Made by a program: the position numbers and the translations under genes
The notes under the pieces: generated by a model
What the model was told of the DNA's origin: nothing
Seen by the model: the letters and a program-made list of their open reading frames with translations, nothing else
Database searches by the model: none
Part shown: in pieces, positions 6,332 through 13,863 of the stretch
How the letters are laid out: every line of letters begins with the position of its first letter
Numbering within the stretch: the first letter of the stretch is position 1
NCBI GenBank assembly: GCA_900543205.1
Contig: UQQM01000034.1
Span: 1 to 17,846 of the forward strand
Direction of reading: 5' to 3'
DNA: 17,846 bases
Source of the DNA: an uncultured Bacteroides sp.
GTDB taxonomy: Bacteria; Bacteroidota; Bacteroidia; Bacteroidales; UBA932

Positions 6332-7630
6332 TCATTTTATGCAGAAGACTGCATAAAGGGGAATGGACTTTATGCCGTTCTCGAAGCCGAAATTCTTCTT
6401 GGAGATTCTTATTGAATACGGGGCGGAGTATTTCTCCGTAAACACTCCGAGACTTTTCGACCGGGTTCTGCGGCCTTTCTTGACTTCTATCGGTATTATG
6501 CCGTTTTCTGTCTGAAGGACAAAATCCACCTCGGCTATGCCGTCGCTTTGCCAATAATGGAGTTTATGCCCGTTTGCGCTCAATGCCTGCGCGACATAGT
6601 TTTCCGTCATGGCCCCGAGATAGGTGTTGTCTTCATTAATGTCGGCGAGAATTATCTGGAGAGGCATGCCGCAGCGGAGCGTGAGCAGCCCGATGTCCCC
6701 CATGTACAGCTTGAAGTCGGACAGGTCTGCGTATGCCTCCAGGGGAATGAATCCGTGTTCCAGCCTCCGACATTTGAGGGCGATGCCTGCAAAAGTCAGC
6801 CAGTCAATGGCCTCTCCGAATATCGTGGCGGTTCCTCCGCGTCTGACCACCTTGTACTGAAACTTTGTGTTTTCTTTTGCCAGCTGTGCGGGAATTGAAT
6901 TGAAACAGGCCCGTATCTTGACGCTTGTGGAGGGCGCGGCGTATTTCGCCATGTCTGCTATATATTGGTTGAAGATGGAGTTCTGAGTCTGCTGTACGGT
7001 GATGAAACTTCGGTTCTCGATGTAATCGGCGATGACGGCGGGCATGCCTCCGGTTATGAAATATGTCTTGTACAGGTTTATTGCCAGTTCATGCAAAGCC
7101 TCCGGCATTGCGATGATTCCGGAGTAATGAGCCCTGATTTCCGTTGCGAGCTCCGTGTTTCCCGTTGCCCATAGGAACTCTTCGAAATCCAGGGGGAAGA
7201 GAGTCAGTTCTTCTGCCTTTCCGACAGGGTAGGAGTATTTTTCCCGATTTACGGCAACTCCGAGCAGGGAGCCGGCTGCGATGATATGATATTGTGGCGT
7301 CTGCTCGCAAAAATACTTCAATGAATTCAAGGCTCGTTCGGAAGCTTGAATTTCATCAAAGAAAATTAAAGTCCTGCCGGCGGTTATTTTCTCGGCTTTA
7401 AGAATCTCGATGAACCGCAGAATTTTGTCCGGAGACATCTCGGCCTCCAGAAACCGTGAAAGCGATTGCTCGATTTCCATGTTGAGGTAAATCATGTTTT
7501 CGAAATTCTCTTTCCCGAATAGGCTTACGATATATGTCTTGCCGACTTGCCTTGCACCGCTCAATATAAGGGGCATACGTACGTCCTTGTTCTTCCATGT
7601 AAGAAGGTCGGAGAGTATCTTGCGTTTCAT
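6332..7630 (-). CDS. AAA ATPase with DUF4143 domain (copy 1)
   Basis: A 432-residue cytoplasmic ATPase of the AAA_14/DUF4143 family. The function of this family is not established; many copies per genome are common in gut Bacteroidota. Domains are an N-terminal P-loop ATPase with Walker A GARQVGKT (25-32) and Walker B LIFFDEIQ (88-95), AAGSLLG as a sensor-like segment, and the family motif PLDFEEFLWA. DUF4143 then follows (PAQLAKENTKFQYKVV, DWLTFAGIALKC). The C-terminus holds a D-x13-VK arrangement, AEVDFVLQ (Asp369) then PIEVKKG (Glu382, Lys384), which resembles a PD-(D/E)xK nuclease-like core. The gene stands alone, convergent with trmB and downstream of miaA. It is preceded by a perfect 22-bp inverted repeat. 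Its base composition is less GC-rich than neighbouring housekeeping genes, which suggests transfer. Confidence 0.9.
   Translation of the reverse strand: MKRKILSDLLTWKNKDVRMPLILSGARQVGKTYIVSLFGKENFENMIYLNMEIEQSLSRFLEAEMSPDKILRFIEILKAEKITAGRTLIFFDEIQASERALNSLKYFCEQTPQYHIIAAGSLLGVAVNREKYSYPVGKAEELTLFPLDFEEFLWATGNTELATEIRAHYSGIIAMPEALHELAINLYKTYFITGGMPAVIADYIENRSFITVQQTQNSIFNQYIADMAKYAAPSTSVKIRACFNSIPAQLAKENTKFQYKVVRRGGTATIFGEAIDWLTFAGIALKCRRLEHGFIPLEAYADLSDFKLYMGDIGLLTLRCGMPLQIILADINEDNTYLGAMTENYVAQALSANGHKLHYWQSDGIAEVDFVLQTENGIIPIEVKKGRRTRSKSLGVFTEKYSAPYSIRISKKNFGFENGIKSIPLYAVFCIK
6336..6357. repeat. 9-bp perfect inverted repeat at a convergent gene end
   Basis: TTTATGCAG (6336-6344) and CTGCATAAA (6349-6357) form a perfect stem with a 4-base loop, just inside the 3' end of the ATPase gene and 10 bases past the trmB stop. 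There is no T-tract after it on either strand, so it is a weak candidate for a shared transcription end rather than a canonical terminator. Confidence 0.5.
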
Positions 7631-7655
7631 GAGGCATGTAATTTTGCCCTAAATT

Positions 7656-7708
7656 ATCAAAATGTTCGGAAAAATCATAGAATTGCTGATTTTTCCGAAC
7701 ATTTTGAT
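7656..7708. repeat. Perfect 22-bp inverted repeat upstream of ATPase copy 1
   Basis: Positions 7656-7677 and 7687-7708 are exact reverse complements, separated by 9 bases. The arm contains AATGTTCGGAAAAAT. It lies between the miaA stop (7764) and the ATPase start (7630), 25 bases upstream of the ATPase start codon. It could act as a terminator for the metK-smpB-miaA transcript, an operator or leader hairpin of the ATPase gene, or the edge of a dispersed repeat. Its AT-rich arms and length favour something more than a simple terminator. Confidence 0.85.
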
Positions 7709-7714
7709 TGGCGT

Positions 7715-7746
7715 TCCTGAGCTTCCGGCAGATGGCGGAAGCAGGA
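7715..7746 (-). terminator. GC-rich hairpin just after miaA
   Basis: GCTTCCG (7721-7727) pairs with CGGAAGC (7736-7742) around an 8-base loop. The stem extends through TCCT/AGGA (7715-7718 with 7743-7746) past a 2-base bulge. On the - strand it begins 17 bases after the miaA stop, where a terminator would be expected, but no T-tract follows directly. It may work together with the 22-bp inverted repeat next to it. Confidence 0.4.
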
Positions 7747-7763
7747 TTCAGGCGGCCCTGTTG

Positions 7764-8567
7764 TCAGCGGACTTCCGTCCAGTGGATTGTCACGCCGCTG
7801 CGCTCCATGCCTCGGAACCAGGTCATCTGGCGTTTCGCGAACTGGTGTATGGCTATGGCGAGCTTCTGCCGCATTTCATCGTAGGTGAGGGCGCCCGTGA
7901 GATAGAGCGTCACGAACTTGTATTCAAGCCCGTATGAAATCAGGGTCTCCGCCGGAACTCCCGCGTCGAGCAGTCCGCGTATCTCAGCGACCATGCCCTC
8001 CTGCAGCCTGGCGTCCAGACGGCGGTCGATGCGTGCGTTGCGGACCTCGCGTGTGACCAGCGTGCCGATGAAGTAGGGCTTCGACGGCAGCCCCTCCCTG
8101 GGCACGGTGACTTTGGCGCTGCTGTGGGCGCTGCGGTTCACGAAGTCGTAGCCCGAAGTCACTGCGCTGATGTACATGCCCGTGCCGCCGCAGAGTACGG
8201 GCACCGCCCCTCGGGAGCGTATGTCGGCGTATGCGCGCATGAAATCTTTCTGGAACTCGTAGACATTGTATTGTGCGCCTGCGGGAAGAATGTCGATCAG
8301 GTGGTAGGGCACTTCCCCGTATTCGCCGAGGTCCTTGCCGGTGCCTATGTCCATGCCCCGGTAGACCTGCCGGGAGTCCGCCGAGATGATTTCCGCCGGG
8401 GCGAGCCTCCGCGCGAGTTCGACCGCGTAGCGTGTCTTGCCGGAGGCGGTTGGGCCCAGCACGACCACGAGGTCGGCGTCCCCGCTCCTGCATGCCCTGC
8501 CTAGGGCGTCGAGATCTATGGTTTCGGGGGAGGGAAGCTCCGCCGGTATGGATTTCCTGGCGGGCAT
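7764..8567 (-). CDS. miaA: tRNA dimethylallyltransferase
   Basis: A 267-residue cytoplasmic enzyme that transfers a dimethylallyl group to N6 of A37 in tRNAs reading codons that start with U. It has the P-loop GPTASGKT (38-45), SADSRQVYRGMDIGTGK, CGGTGMYISA, and the C-terminal signature LISYGLEYKF then FAKRQMTWFRGM. It is shorter than the usual 300-320 residues, chiefly in the insertion domain after GGTGMY, but has about 37 residues ahead of the P-loop where the family normally has only a few. The ATG is supported by tight coupling to smpB (2-base gap). A GTG near codon 36 would give a standard N-terminus and cannot be excluded. It is the last gene of the metK-smpB-miaA run. Confidence 0.9.
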   Translation of the reverse strand: MPARKSIPAELPSPETIDLDALGRACRSGDADLVVVLGPTASGKTRYAVELARRLAPAEIISADSRQVYRGMDIGTGKDLGEYGEVPYHLIDILPAGAQYNVYEFQKDFMRAYADIRSRGAVPVLCGGTGMYISAVTSGYDFVNRSAHSSAKVTVPREGLPSKPYFIGTLVTREVRNARIDRRLDARLQEGMVAEIRGLLDAGVPAETLISYGLEYKFVTLYLTGALTYDEMRQKLAIAIHQFAKRQMTWFRGMERSGVTIHWTEVR

Positions 8568-8569
8568 GG

Positions 8570-9025
8570 CTATTCGCGTTCCATTTCGCGCCTTATGTCC
8601 TTTTCCTTGATGCTGGCGCGCTTGTCATATTCCTTCTTTCCCTTCGCGAGGGCGATGTGTACCTTCGCGTAGCCGTTCTCGGCGATGTAGACGCGGGTGG
8701 CGACTATCGTGAGGCCCTTGGTCTTGACCGCCTGTGCAAGGTGCCTGAGCTCGCGGCGCGTGAGCAGCAGCTTGCGGTCGCGCATGGGTTCGTGGCTGCT
8801 CCAGGCCGAGGCCCAGAAGTAGGTGGCTATGTTCATGCCGCGCAGGTAGAGCTCTCCGCCGGAGAAGTAGCAGTAGGCGTCCTGAAGGGAGGCCTTGCCG
8901 GCCCGGAGCGACTTGATCTCCGTGCCGACAAGCACTATCCCGGCGTCGTACTGCTCGAGGAACTCGTATTCGAACGACGCCTTCTTGTTGTTGATCTGCA
9001 CCCTGTGCTGCTTTTCCTTTGCCAT
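8570..9025 (-). CDS. smpB: SsrA-binding protein
   Basis: A 151-residue basic protein, the normal full length. It binds tmRNA and delivers it to stalled ribosomes for trans-translation. Family features in order are an N-terminal basic strand (INNKKASFEYEFLEQYDAGIVL), GTEIKSLRAGKASLQDAY, the GGELYLRGMNIA strand, RDRKLLLTRREL, GLTIVATRVY with KVHIALAKGKK, and the conserved basic tail YDKRASIKEKDIRREMERE, which is disordered until bound to the ribosome. It lies 23 bases after metK and 2 bases before miaA on the same strand, so all three are probably co-transcribed. No tmRNA gene is seen in the window. Confidence 0.96.
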   Translation of the reverse strand: MAKEKQHRVQINNKKASFEYEFLEQYDAGIVLVGTEIKSLRAGKASLQDAYCYFSGGELYLRGMNIATYFWASAWSSHEPMRDRKLLLTRRELRHLAQAVKTKGLTIVATRVYIAENGYAKVHIALAKGKKEYDKRASIKEKDIRREMERE

Positions 9026-9048
9026 CGGCGGTAAATATACTCAAAAAT

Positions 9049-10284
9049 CTACAGCTTGAACTCCGCCTTGACCTGCTCCACGGCGTCAAGCTTCTCCCAG
9101 CCGAAGAACTGCATGCCGTCCTTGACGTAGGGCGTGCGGCCCATGTGCCCGTAGGCGGCGCAGGGTTCATAGATGGGGTTCTTGAGGCCGAAGCGCGAGA
9201 TGATTGCGGCCGGCCTGAGGTCGAACATGTCCGGGATGCGCGAAGCTATCAGCGAATCGGCGTCCTCTCCCGTGAGGCCGGCTATGCGCGCGGTGCCGTA
9301 GGTGTTCACGAATATGCTTACGGGCCGCGCTACGCCGATCGCGTAGGCCACCTGGACCAGGCATTCGTCGGCGACTCCGGCCGCTACGAGGTTCTTCGCG
9401 ATGTGGCGTGCGGCGTATGCGGCCGAACGGTCGACCTTGGAGGGGTCCTTTCCGGAGAATGCTCCGCCTCCATGCGCCCCTCTTCCGCCGTAGGTGTCCA
9501 CGATGATCTTGCGCCCGGTGAGTCCGGTGTCGCCGGCGGGTCCGCCTATCACGAACTTGCCGGTGGGGTTCACCAGCAGGATGAACCTGTCGTCGAAGAG
9601 CCGGGCCGTCCTCTCCGGAAGCGAGGCGATGAGCCTGGGAATCACGATTCCGCGTACGTCCTTTTCGATGCGGGCGTGCATCCTTTCGTCGGTGTCGAAT
9701 TCGTCATGCTGGGTGCTCAGCACTATGGTGTGGATGCGTTCCGGGCGGTGTATGGCCGAGAACTCCACGGTGAACTGGGCCTTCGAGTCCGGACGCAGGT
9801 AAGGCATGAGCTCCGGCTCGTTGTGGCGTATGTCCGCGAGCACCTGCAGCAGCTTGTGTGAGAGCGAAAGCGCGAGGGGCATGTATTCGTCGCCGTCGAT
9901 GCTGGCGTAGCCGAACATCATTCCCTGGTCGCCGGCTCCCTGGTCCAGGGGCTCGCTGCGCACCACGCCCCTGTTGATGTCGGGGCTCTGCTCGTGGATG
10001 GTGGAGATTATTCCGCAGGAGGAGGCGTCGAAGCCGTACTCCGCCTTGGTGTAGCCTATGCGGCTGATCACCCGGCGCGCCGTGGCGGGTATGTCCACGT
10101 AGGCGTGCTCAGAACGCACCTCGCCGCCCACTATCACGAGTCCGGCGGTGCAGAAAGTCTCGCAGGCCACCTTCGATTCGGGGTCCTGGCGGAGGAATTC
10201 GTCTAGAATTGCATCTGAAATCTGGTCAGCGACCTTGTCGGGATGACCTTCGGAGACTGACTCCGATGTGAAGAGATAGTTCAT
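9049..10284 (-). CDS. metK: S-adenosylmethionine synthetase
   Basis: A 411-residue cytoplasmic enzyme that makes S-adenosylmethionine from methionine and ATP. It has the three-domain MAT fold with [13 protein letters not shown] (5-17), the ATP-binding hexapeptide GAGDQG followed by MMFGYA (from about 115), and the phosphate-binding glycine-rich GGGAFSGKD (from about 268). It ends [17 protein letters not shown]. The length lies between the classical form (about 385) and the Bacteroidota form (about 430). The product feeds trmB in this same window among many other methyltransferases. The start codon directly follows the conserved 3' block of a SAM-II-like leader, which argues for feedback control by its own product at translation initiation. 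Confidence 0.97.
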   Translation of the reverse strand: MNYLFTSESVSEGHPDKVADQISDAILDEFLRQDPESKVACETFCTAGLVIVGGEVRSEHAYVDIPATARRVISRIGYTKAEYGFDASSCGIISTIHEQSPDINRGVVRSEPLDQGAGDQGMMFGYASIDGDEYMPLALSLSHKLLQVLADIRHNEPELMPYLRPDSKAQFTVEFSAIHRPERIHTIVLSTQHDEFDTDERMHARIEKDVRGIVIPRLIASLPERTARLFDDRFILLVNPTGKFVIGGPAGDTGLTGRKIIVDTYGGRGAHGGGAFSGKDPSKVDRSAAYAARHIAKNLVAAGVADECLVQVAYAIGVARPVSIFVNTYGTARIAGLTGEDADSLIASRIPDMFDLRPAAIISRFGLKNPIYEPCAAYGHMGRTPYVKDGMQFFGWEKLDAVEQVKAEFKL

Positions 10285-10333
10285 ATTTTTAGCATTTTTT
10301 TACGAGGTTGCAAGCATGCAAATCTCTCCTCGT
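10285..10333 (-). ncRNA. SAM-II-like riboswitch in the metK leader
   Basis: Read on the - strand, ACGAGG (10333-10328) and CCTCGT (10307-10302) form the P1 stem. The loop holds AGATTTG and CTTGCAA, and the 3' side holds ATGCTAAAAAT directly before the metK ATG. The SAM-II (metX) riboswitch of known structure has the same blocks in the same order: P1, GAUUU(A), UUGCAA, the other P1 strand, an A-rich linker, GCUAAAAA. In addition GCAT in the loop can pair with ATGC of the 3' block, as a pseudoknot requires. The gene it precedes makes SAM. SAM binding would hide the start region, since no Shine-Dalgarno sequence is present. Confidence 0.8.
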
Positions 10334-10347
10334 AGGTTAACGAGGGG

Positions 10348-10355
10348 CAAAAATA
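10348..10355 (-). promoter_or_regulatory. Candidate -7 element of the metK promoter
   Basis: On the - strand this reads TATTTTTG, a full match to TAnnTTTG. Transcription would begin near 10341-10343, giving a leader of about 60 bases that contains the whole SAM-II-like element. No good -33 TTTG is seen at the expected distance, only TGTTAA around 10374-10379. Confidence 0.6.
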
Positions 10356-10387
10356 GCAAAAATTAATTAAAAGTTAACACGGCAGAA

Positions 10388-10419
10388 TTTGGAAAGCATC
10401 TCGGTCTGCTGTATATTTG
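10388..10419 (+). promoter_or_regulatory. Promoter 1 of the TonB-dependent receptor gene
   Basis: TTTG at 10388-10391, a 20-bp spacer and TATATTTG at 10412-10419 match the Bacteroidota housekeeping promoter at every conserved position. The start site would be near 10425, leaving a leader of about 95 bases. Confidence 0.75.
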
Positions 10420-10454
10420 CGGCGTAAAGTTAGTAGTGCTTGAAATATAGAATT

Positions 10455-10486
10455 TTTGCGATTTTGCGATATATATTATTAATTTG
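10455..10486 (+). promoter_or_regulatory. Promoter 2 of the TonB-dependent receptor gene
   Basis: TTTG at 10455-10458, a 20-bp spacer and TTAATTTG at 10479-10486 (one mismatch to TAnnTTTG) give a second candidate promoter. Its transcript would start near 10492 with a leader of about 28 bases. Confidence 0.55.
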
Positions 10487-10519
10487 TATCCGAAAAATCT
10501 ATTTCTTATTTCAAATTTT

Positions 10520-13500
10520 ATGAACAAGTTCATCAAAAGCCTTTTGCTGTCATTTTCGGCAATGCTTTTCGTCATCACCGCTTCAGCGCAGGTGACGACC
10601 TCCGCACTGAGAGGCACAGTAGCTGACCAGAACGGAGTGGCGATTCCGGGAGCGACGGTGGCAGCCGTGCACACTCCTTCAGGTACCACTTATTATGCAG
10701 TGGCCAACGCCGAGGGAAGTTTCGTGATCAACGGTATGCGTACCGGCGGTCCTTATTCTGTAGAGGTGAGCTGCCTCGGCTATCAGACCGTGACCTACAC
10801 GGACATCACTCTCCAGCTCGCGAATTCATATCAGCTGACGGCCAATCTCGCCGAGGACAATGAAATGCTGTCCGAGGCGATTGTCGTTTCAACAGCGGCT
10901 TCAAGACTCTCCAACGAGAGGGCCGGCGCTGCCACCAACATCTCGAACGATCAGATAATCTCGCTCCCTACCGTAAGCAGGAGCATCGAGGATGTGACCC
11001 GTCTTTCTCCCTACGGAGGAAACGGAATGACCTTCGCCGGAGCTGACGGACGTACCGCCAACTTCACCGTGGACGGAGCCAACTTCAACAACAACTTCGG
11101 TCTCAGCGACGGTCTGCCCGGAGGCGGCAACCCTATCTCCCTCGACGCTATCGAGGAGCTCCAGGTGGTCATCTCCCCTTATGACGTACGTCAGACCAAC
11201 TTCATCGGAGGCGGTGTGAACGCCATCACCAAGTCAGGTACCAACACCTTCAAGGGAAGCGCCTATGTTTATCACCAGAATGAGAACATGCGCGGAGACA
11301 GCGTTGAAGGGGAGCAGATCCCGGGAGCGCGCGACACCGACCGCAACACGACTTACGGTTTCTCCCTCGGTGGACCTATCGTGAAGAACAAACTCTTCTT
11401 CTTCGTCAACGCCGAATACTCCCAGTCTCCTTCAGTAGCAATTCCCTGGAGGGCAAGGGCGGATGAGAGCGTCACTCCGAGCGAATCCCAGTATCTGTCC
11501 TACACCACTGTAGGAGATATGCAGAAAGTCAAGGACTATGTCATGGAAAAATACGGCTATGACACCGGCTCGTACACCGACTTCCCTGCTGACGAGAGCA
11601 ACATGAAGGTTCTTGCTCGTCTCGACTGGAATATCAGCGACAAGCACCATCTTGCCCTGCGCTACAACTTCACCAACAACACAGGCTGGAACGGACCCAA
11701 CATGACTTCAATGGATGGAGGTACACGTTCTGCATATGCACGTACTTCTCTCTATTCCATGGCTTTCGCAAATTCGATGTACTCTATGAACAATCTCGTG
11801 CATTCTGTTTCATTGGATTTGAACAGCAATATCAACGACAAACTTTCCAACCAGTTCCTTGCCACATTCTCCAAACTCGACGATGTGCGCGGAACGAATT
11901 CATCGGAGTTCCCTTTCATTGATATCATGGACGGAACCGGAACCAACACTCCGTACATGTCTCTCGGATATGAACTCTTCACCTGGAACAACGCCGTGCA
12001 CAATACTGTTGCCAACATCAAAGATGACCTCGTGTACTATGCCGGCAACCACAAGGTGACCATGGGCCTCAGTTATGAGTACCAGATGGCCGACAACGCC
12101 TACATGAGGAACGGTACCGGTTACTACCGTTATGACAGCATCGACGACTTCATCAGCGGAAATGCCCCTGAAGTGGTCTGCCTCACCTACGGATACGACG
12201 GCGAAATGAATCCTGCCGCACGCGTGCAGTTCCATAAGGCCGGTATTTATGCGCAGGACGAGTGGAGCGTTTCCGAGAACTTCAAGCTTACCTACGGTCT
12301 CCGTCTTGACGGACTTTTCTTCGACAACAGCGACCTCATGACGAATCAGGCCATCTATGAGCTTGACTATAACGGAAGGCACATCGACACTGGCAAATGG
12401 CCGAGTGCAGGCGTGACGGTTTCTCCCCGTATCGGTTTTACCTGGGATATCCTTAAAGACAACAGCCTTACGATGCGTGGTGGTACCGGTCTCTTCTCCG
12501 GCCGTCTGCCTCTCGTGTTCTTCACGAATATGCCGACCAATTCAGGTATGGTGCAGTATCAGGCCCAGATTAACGAGAGTGAGCTTCAGGATTTCCTCGG
12601 CGACAGGTATGATCCCAGCAAGGGTTCTGCCATGAGTCAGTATTTCTCCGGCGGTCTGGTTACGGACAAAGGTAAAGGACAGGGCAACGCAACCGTGGAG
12701 GCTCTGAAGCAGTATCTCTTTGATTTAGGCTATCCCCAGACTATTTCTCCTGAAGAGGGAACGAAGCCTTCATCCATCGCTGCAGTAGACCCCAAGTTCA
12801 AGATGCCTCAGGTCTGGAAGACCTCATTGGCTTTTGACTACAAGTTCCCGACCAGCTTCCCGTTCAGCCTCACCGTTGAGGGTATCTTCAACAAGACTGT
12901 GAACGGAGTCACCATGACTGACTGGAGTATGCTTCCTGTCGAAGGCTATGCAAGATGGAACGGCGCTGACAACCGTCCGATTTACCCTTCTGATTTCAGG
13001 GACGGAAGAACCAAGGCTTTCGTGCTTAGCAACACTAACAAGGGATACGGTTATTCGTTCAACGCAACCTTGAATATGAGTCCTGTCGAAGGTCTCAACA
13101 TTATGGCTGCCTACACTCACACGGCATCCAAGGAAATCACGGGCATGCCCGGTTCCAACGCAGAGTCGGCATTCACCTATGTTCCGACTTCCGAAGGACC
13201 TAACAACATCAGGCTGCACAATTCAGAGTATGTGACCCCTGACCGTTTCGTAGCTTCTGTAACCCACGCTGACAAGTGCGGTAACCACTTCAGCCTCATC
13301 TACGAGGCATGGAGGGGAGGATACAACTATTCCTACATGCTTGCCAATGACATGAACGGTGACGGTTATGCATATGACGCCATCTACATTCCTACAGACG
13401 AGCAGGTAGCGAACGGTGAGTTCAGGTTCACCTCCCAGGATGACGCGAAGCGCTTCATGGATTATGTCCACAAGGACAAATACCTGAGCAAGCATCAGGG

Positions 13501-13849
13501 CCAGTATGCAGAGGCTTACAGTGTTTACTCTCCTTGGGTACACCGCTTAGACTTCAGCTACAAGCACGATTTCAAGGTCCAGGTTGGCAAGACTACGAAC
13601 ATCCTTCAGTTGAGTGTTGATATCAAGAATCTCCTCAACCTCTTCAATTCAAGCTGGGGCGTATCGAAATACATGAACCCGGACATTACGGACGGTCGAA
13701 TCCTCAAGTACGAGAGTACGGATGCAGAAGGCTATCCTGTGTTCTCGACTCCGAAAGCGGTCAGCGGCAACCTCCAGACATTCGTTCCTTACCATTCTGT
13801 AGGGCAGTGCTGGTACGCTTCTGTTGGAATCAGATATATGTTCAACTAA
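10520..13849 (+). CDS. Oar-like TonB-dependent outer-membrane receptor
   Basis: A protein of 1109 residues from the ATG at 10520. A TTG 36 bases upstream in frame is less likely, because the ATG begins a perfect signal peptide (MNKFIKSLLLSFSAMLFVIT, cleaved after ASA). The mature protein starts with a carboxypeptidase-regulatory-like Ig domain (about 25-110, LRGTVADQNGVAIPGATV). A plug follows (SEAIVVSTAASRLSNE) with the Oar-type stretch SLDAIEELQVVISPYDVRQT and GGGVNAITKSGTN, then a 22-strand-type barrel ending VGIRYMFN. Oar of Myxococcus is implicated in protein export, while other members take up substrates using TonB energy; the substrate here is unknown. There is no SusD-like partner. 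A BACON lipoprotein follows 14 bases downstream, before a strong terminator, so the two probably act together. Confidence 0.9.
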   Translation: MNKFIKSLLLSFSAMLFVITASAQVTTSALRGTVADQNGVAIPGATVAAVHTPSGTTYYAVANAEGSFVINGMRTGGPYSVEVSCLGYQTVTYTDITLQLANSYQLTANLAEDNEMLSEAIVVSTAASRLSNERAGAATNISNDQIISLPTVSRSIEDVTRLSPYGGNGMTFAGADGRTANFTVDGANFNNNFGLSDGLPGGGNPISLDAIEELQVVISPYDVRQTNFIGGGVNAITKSGTNTFKGSAYVYHQNENMRGDSVEGEQIPGARDTDRNTTYGFSLGGPIVKNKLFFFVNAEYSQSPSVAIPWRARADESVTPSESQYLSYTTVGDMQKVKDYVMEKYGYDTGSYTDFPADESNMKVLARLDWNISDKHHLALRYNFTNNTGWNGPNMTSMDGGTRSAYARTSLYSMAFANSMYSMNNLVHSVSLDLNSNINDKLSNQFLATFSKLDDVRGTNSSEFPFIDIMDGTGTNTPYMSLGYELFTWNNAVHNTVANIKDDLVYYAGNHKVTMGLSYEYQMADNAYMRNGTGYYRYDSIDDFISGNAPEVVCLTYGYDGEMNPAARVQFHKAGIYAQDEWSVSENFKLTYGLRLDGLFFDNSDLMTNQAIYELDYNGRHIDTGKWPSAGVTVSPRIGFTWDILKDNSLTMRGGTGLFSGRLPLVFFTNMPTNSGMVQYQAQINESELQDFLGDRYDPSKGSAMSQYFSGGLVTDKGKGQGNATVEALKQYLFDLGYPQTISPEEGTKPSSIAAVDPKFKMPQVWKTSLAFDYKFPTSFPFSLTVEGIFNKTVNGVTMTDWSMLPVEGYARWNGADNRPIYPSDFRDGRTKAFVLSNTNKGYGYSFNATLNMSPVEGLNIMAAYTHTASKEITGMPGSNAESAFTYVPTSEGPNNIRLHNSEYVTPDRFVASVTHADKCGNHFSLIYEAWRGGYNYSYMLANDMNGDGYAYDAIYIPTDEQVANGEFRFTSQDDAKRFMDYVHKDKYLSKHQGQYAEAYSVYSPWVHRLDFSYKHDFKVQVGKTTNILQLSVDIKNLLNLFNSSWGVSKYMNPDITDGRILKYESTDAEGYPVFSTPKAVSGNLQTFVPYHSVGQCWYASVGIRYMFN

Positions 13850-13863
13850 TTTAGGTATTTATC

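Noticed and set aside
6332..7630. ATPase copies as part of a defence system
   Set aside because: No partner nuclease, methyltransferase, toxin or phage-related gene lies beside either copy, so a defence role would be speculation.
9019..9861. A 280-codon open frame on the + strand opposite metK
   Set aside because: It is a complement of a highly conserved gene, with no plausible domain.
10484..10519. An upstream TTG start for the TonB-dependent receptor
   Set aside because: The TTG is part of a promoter -7 element, and the ATG at 10520 begins a perfect signal peptide.
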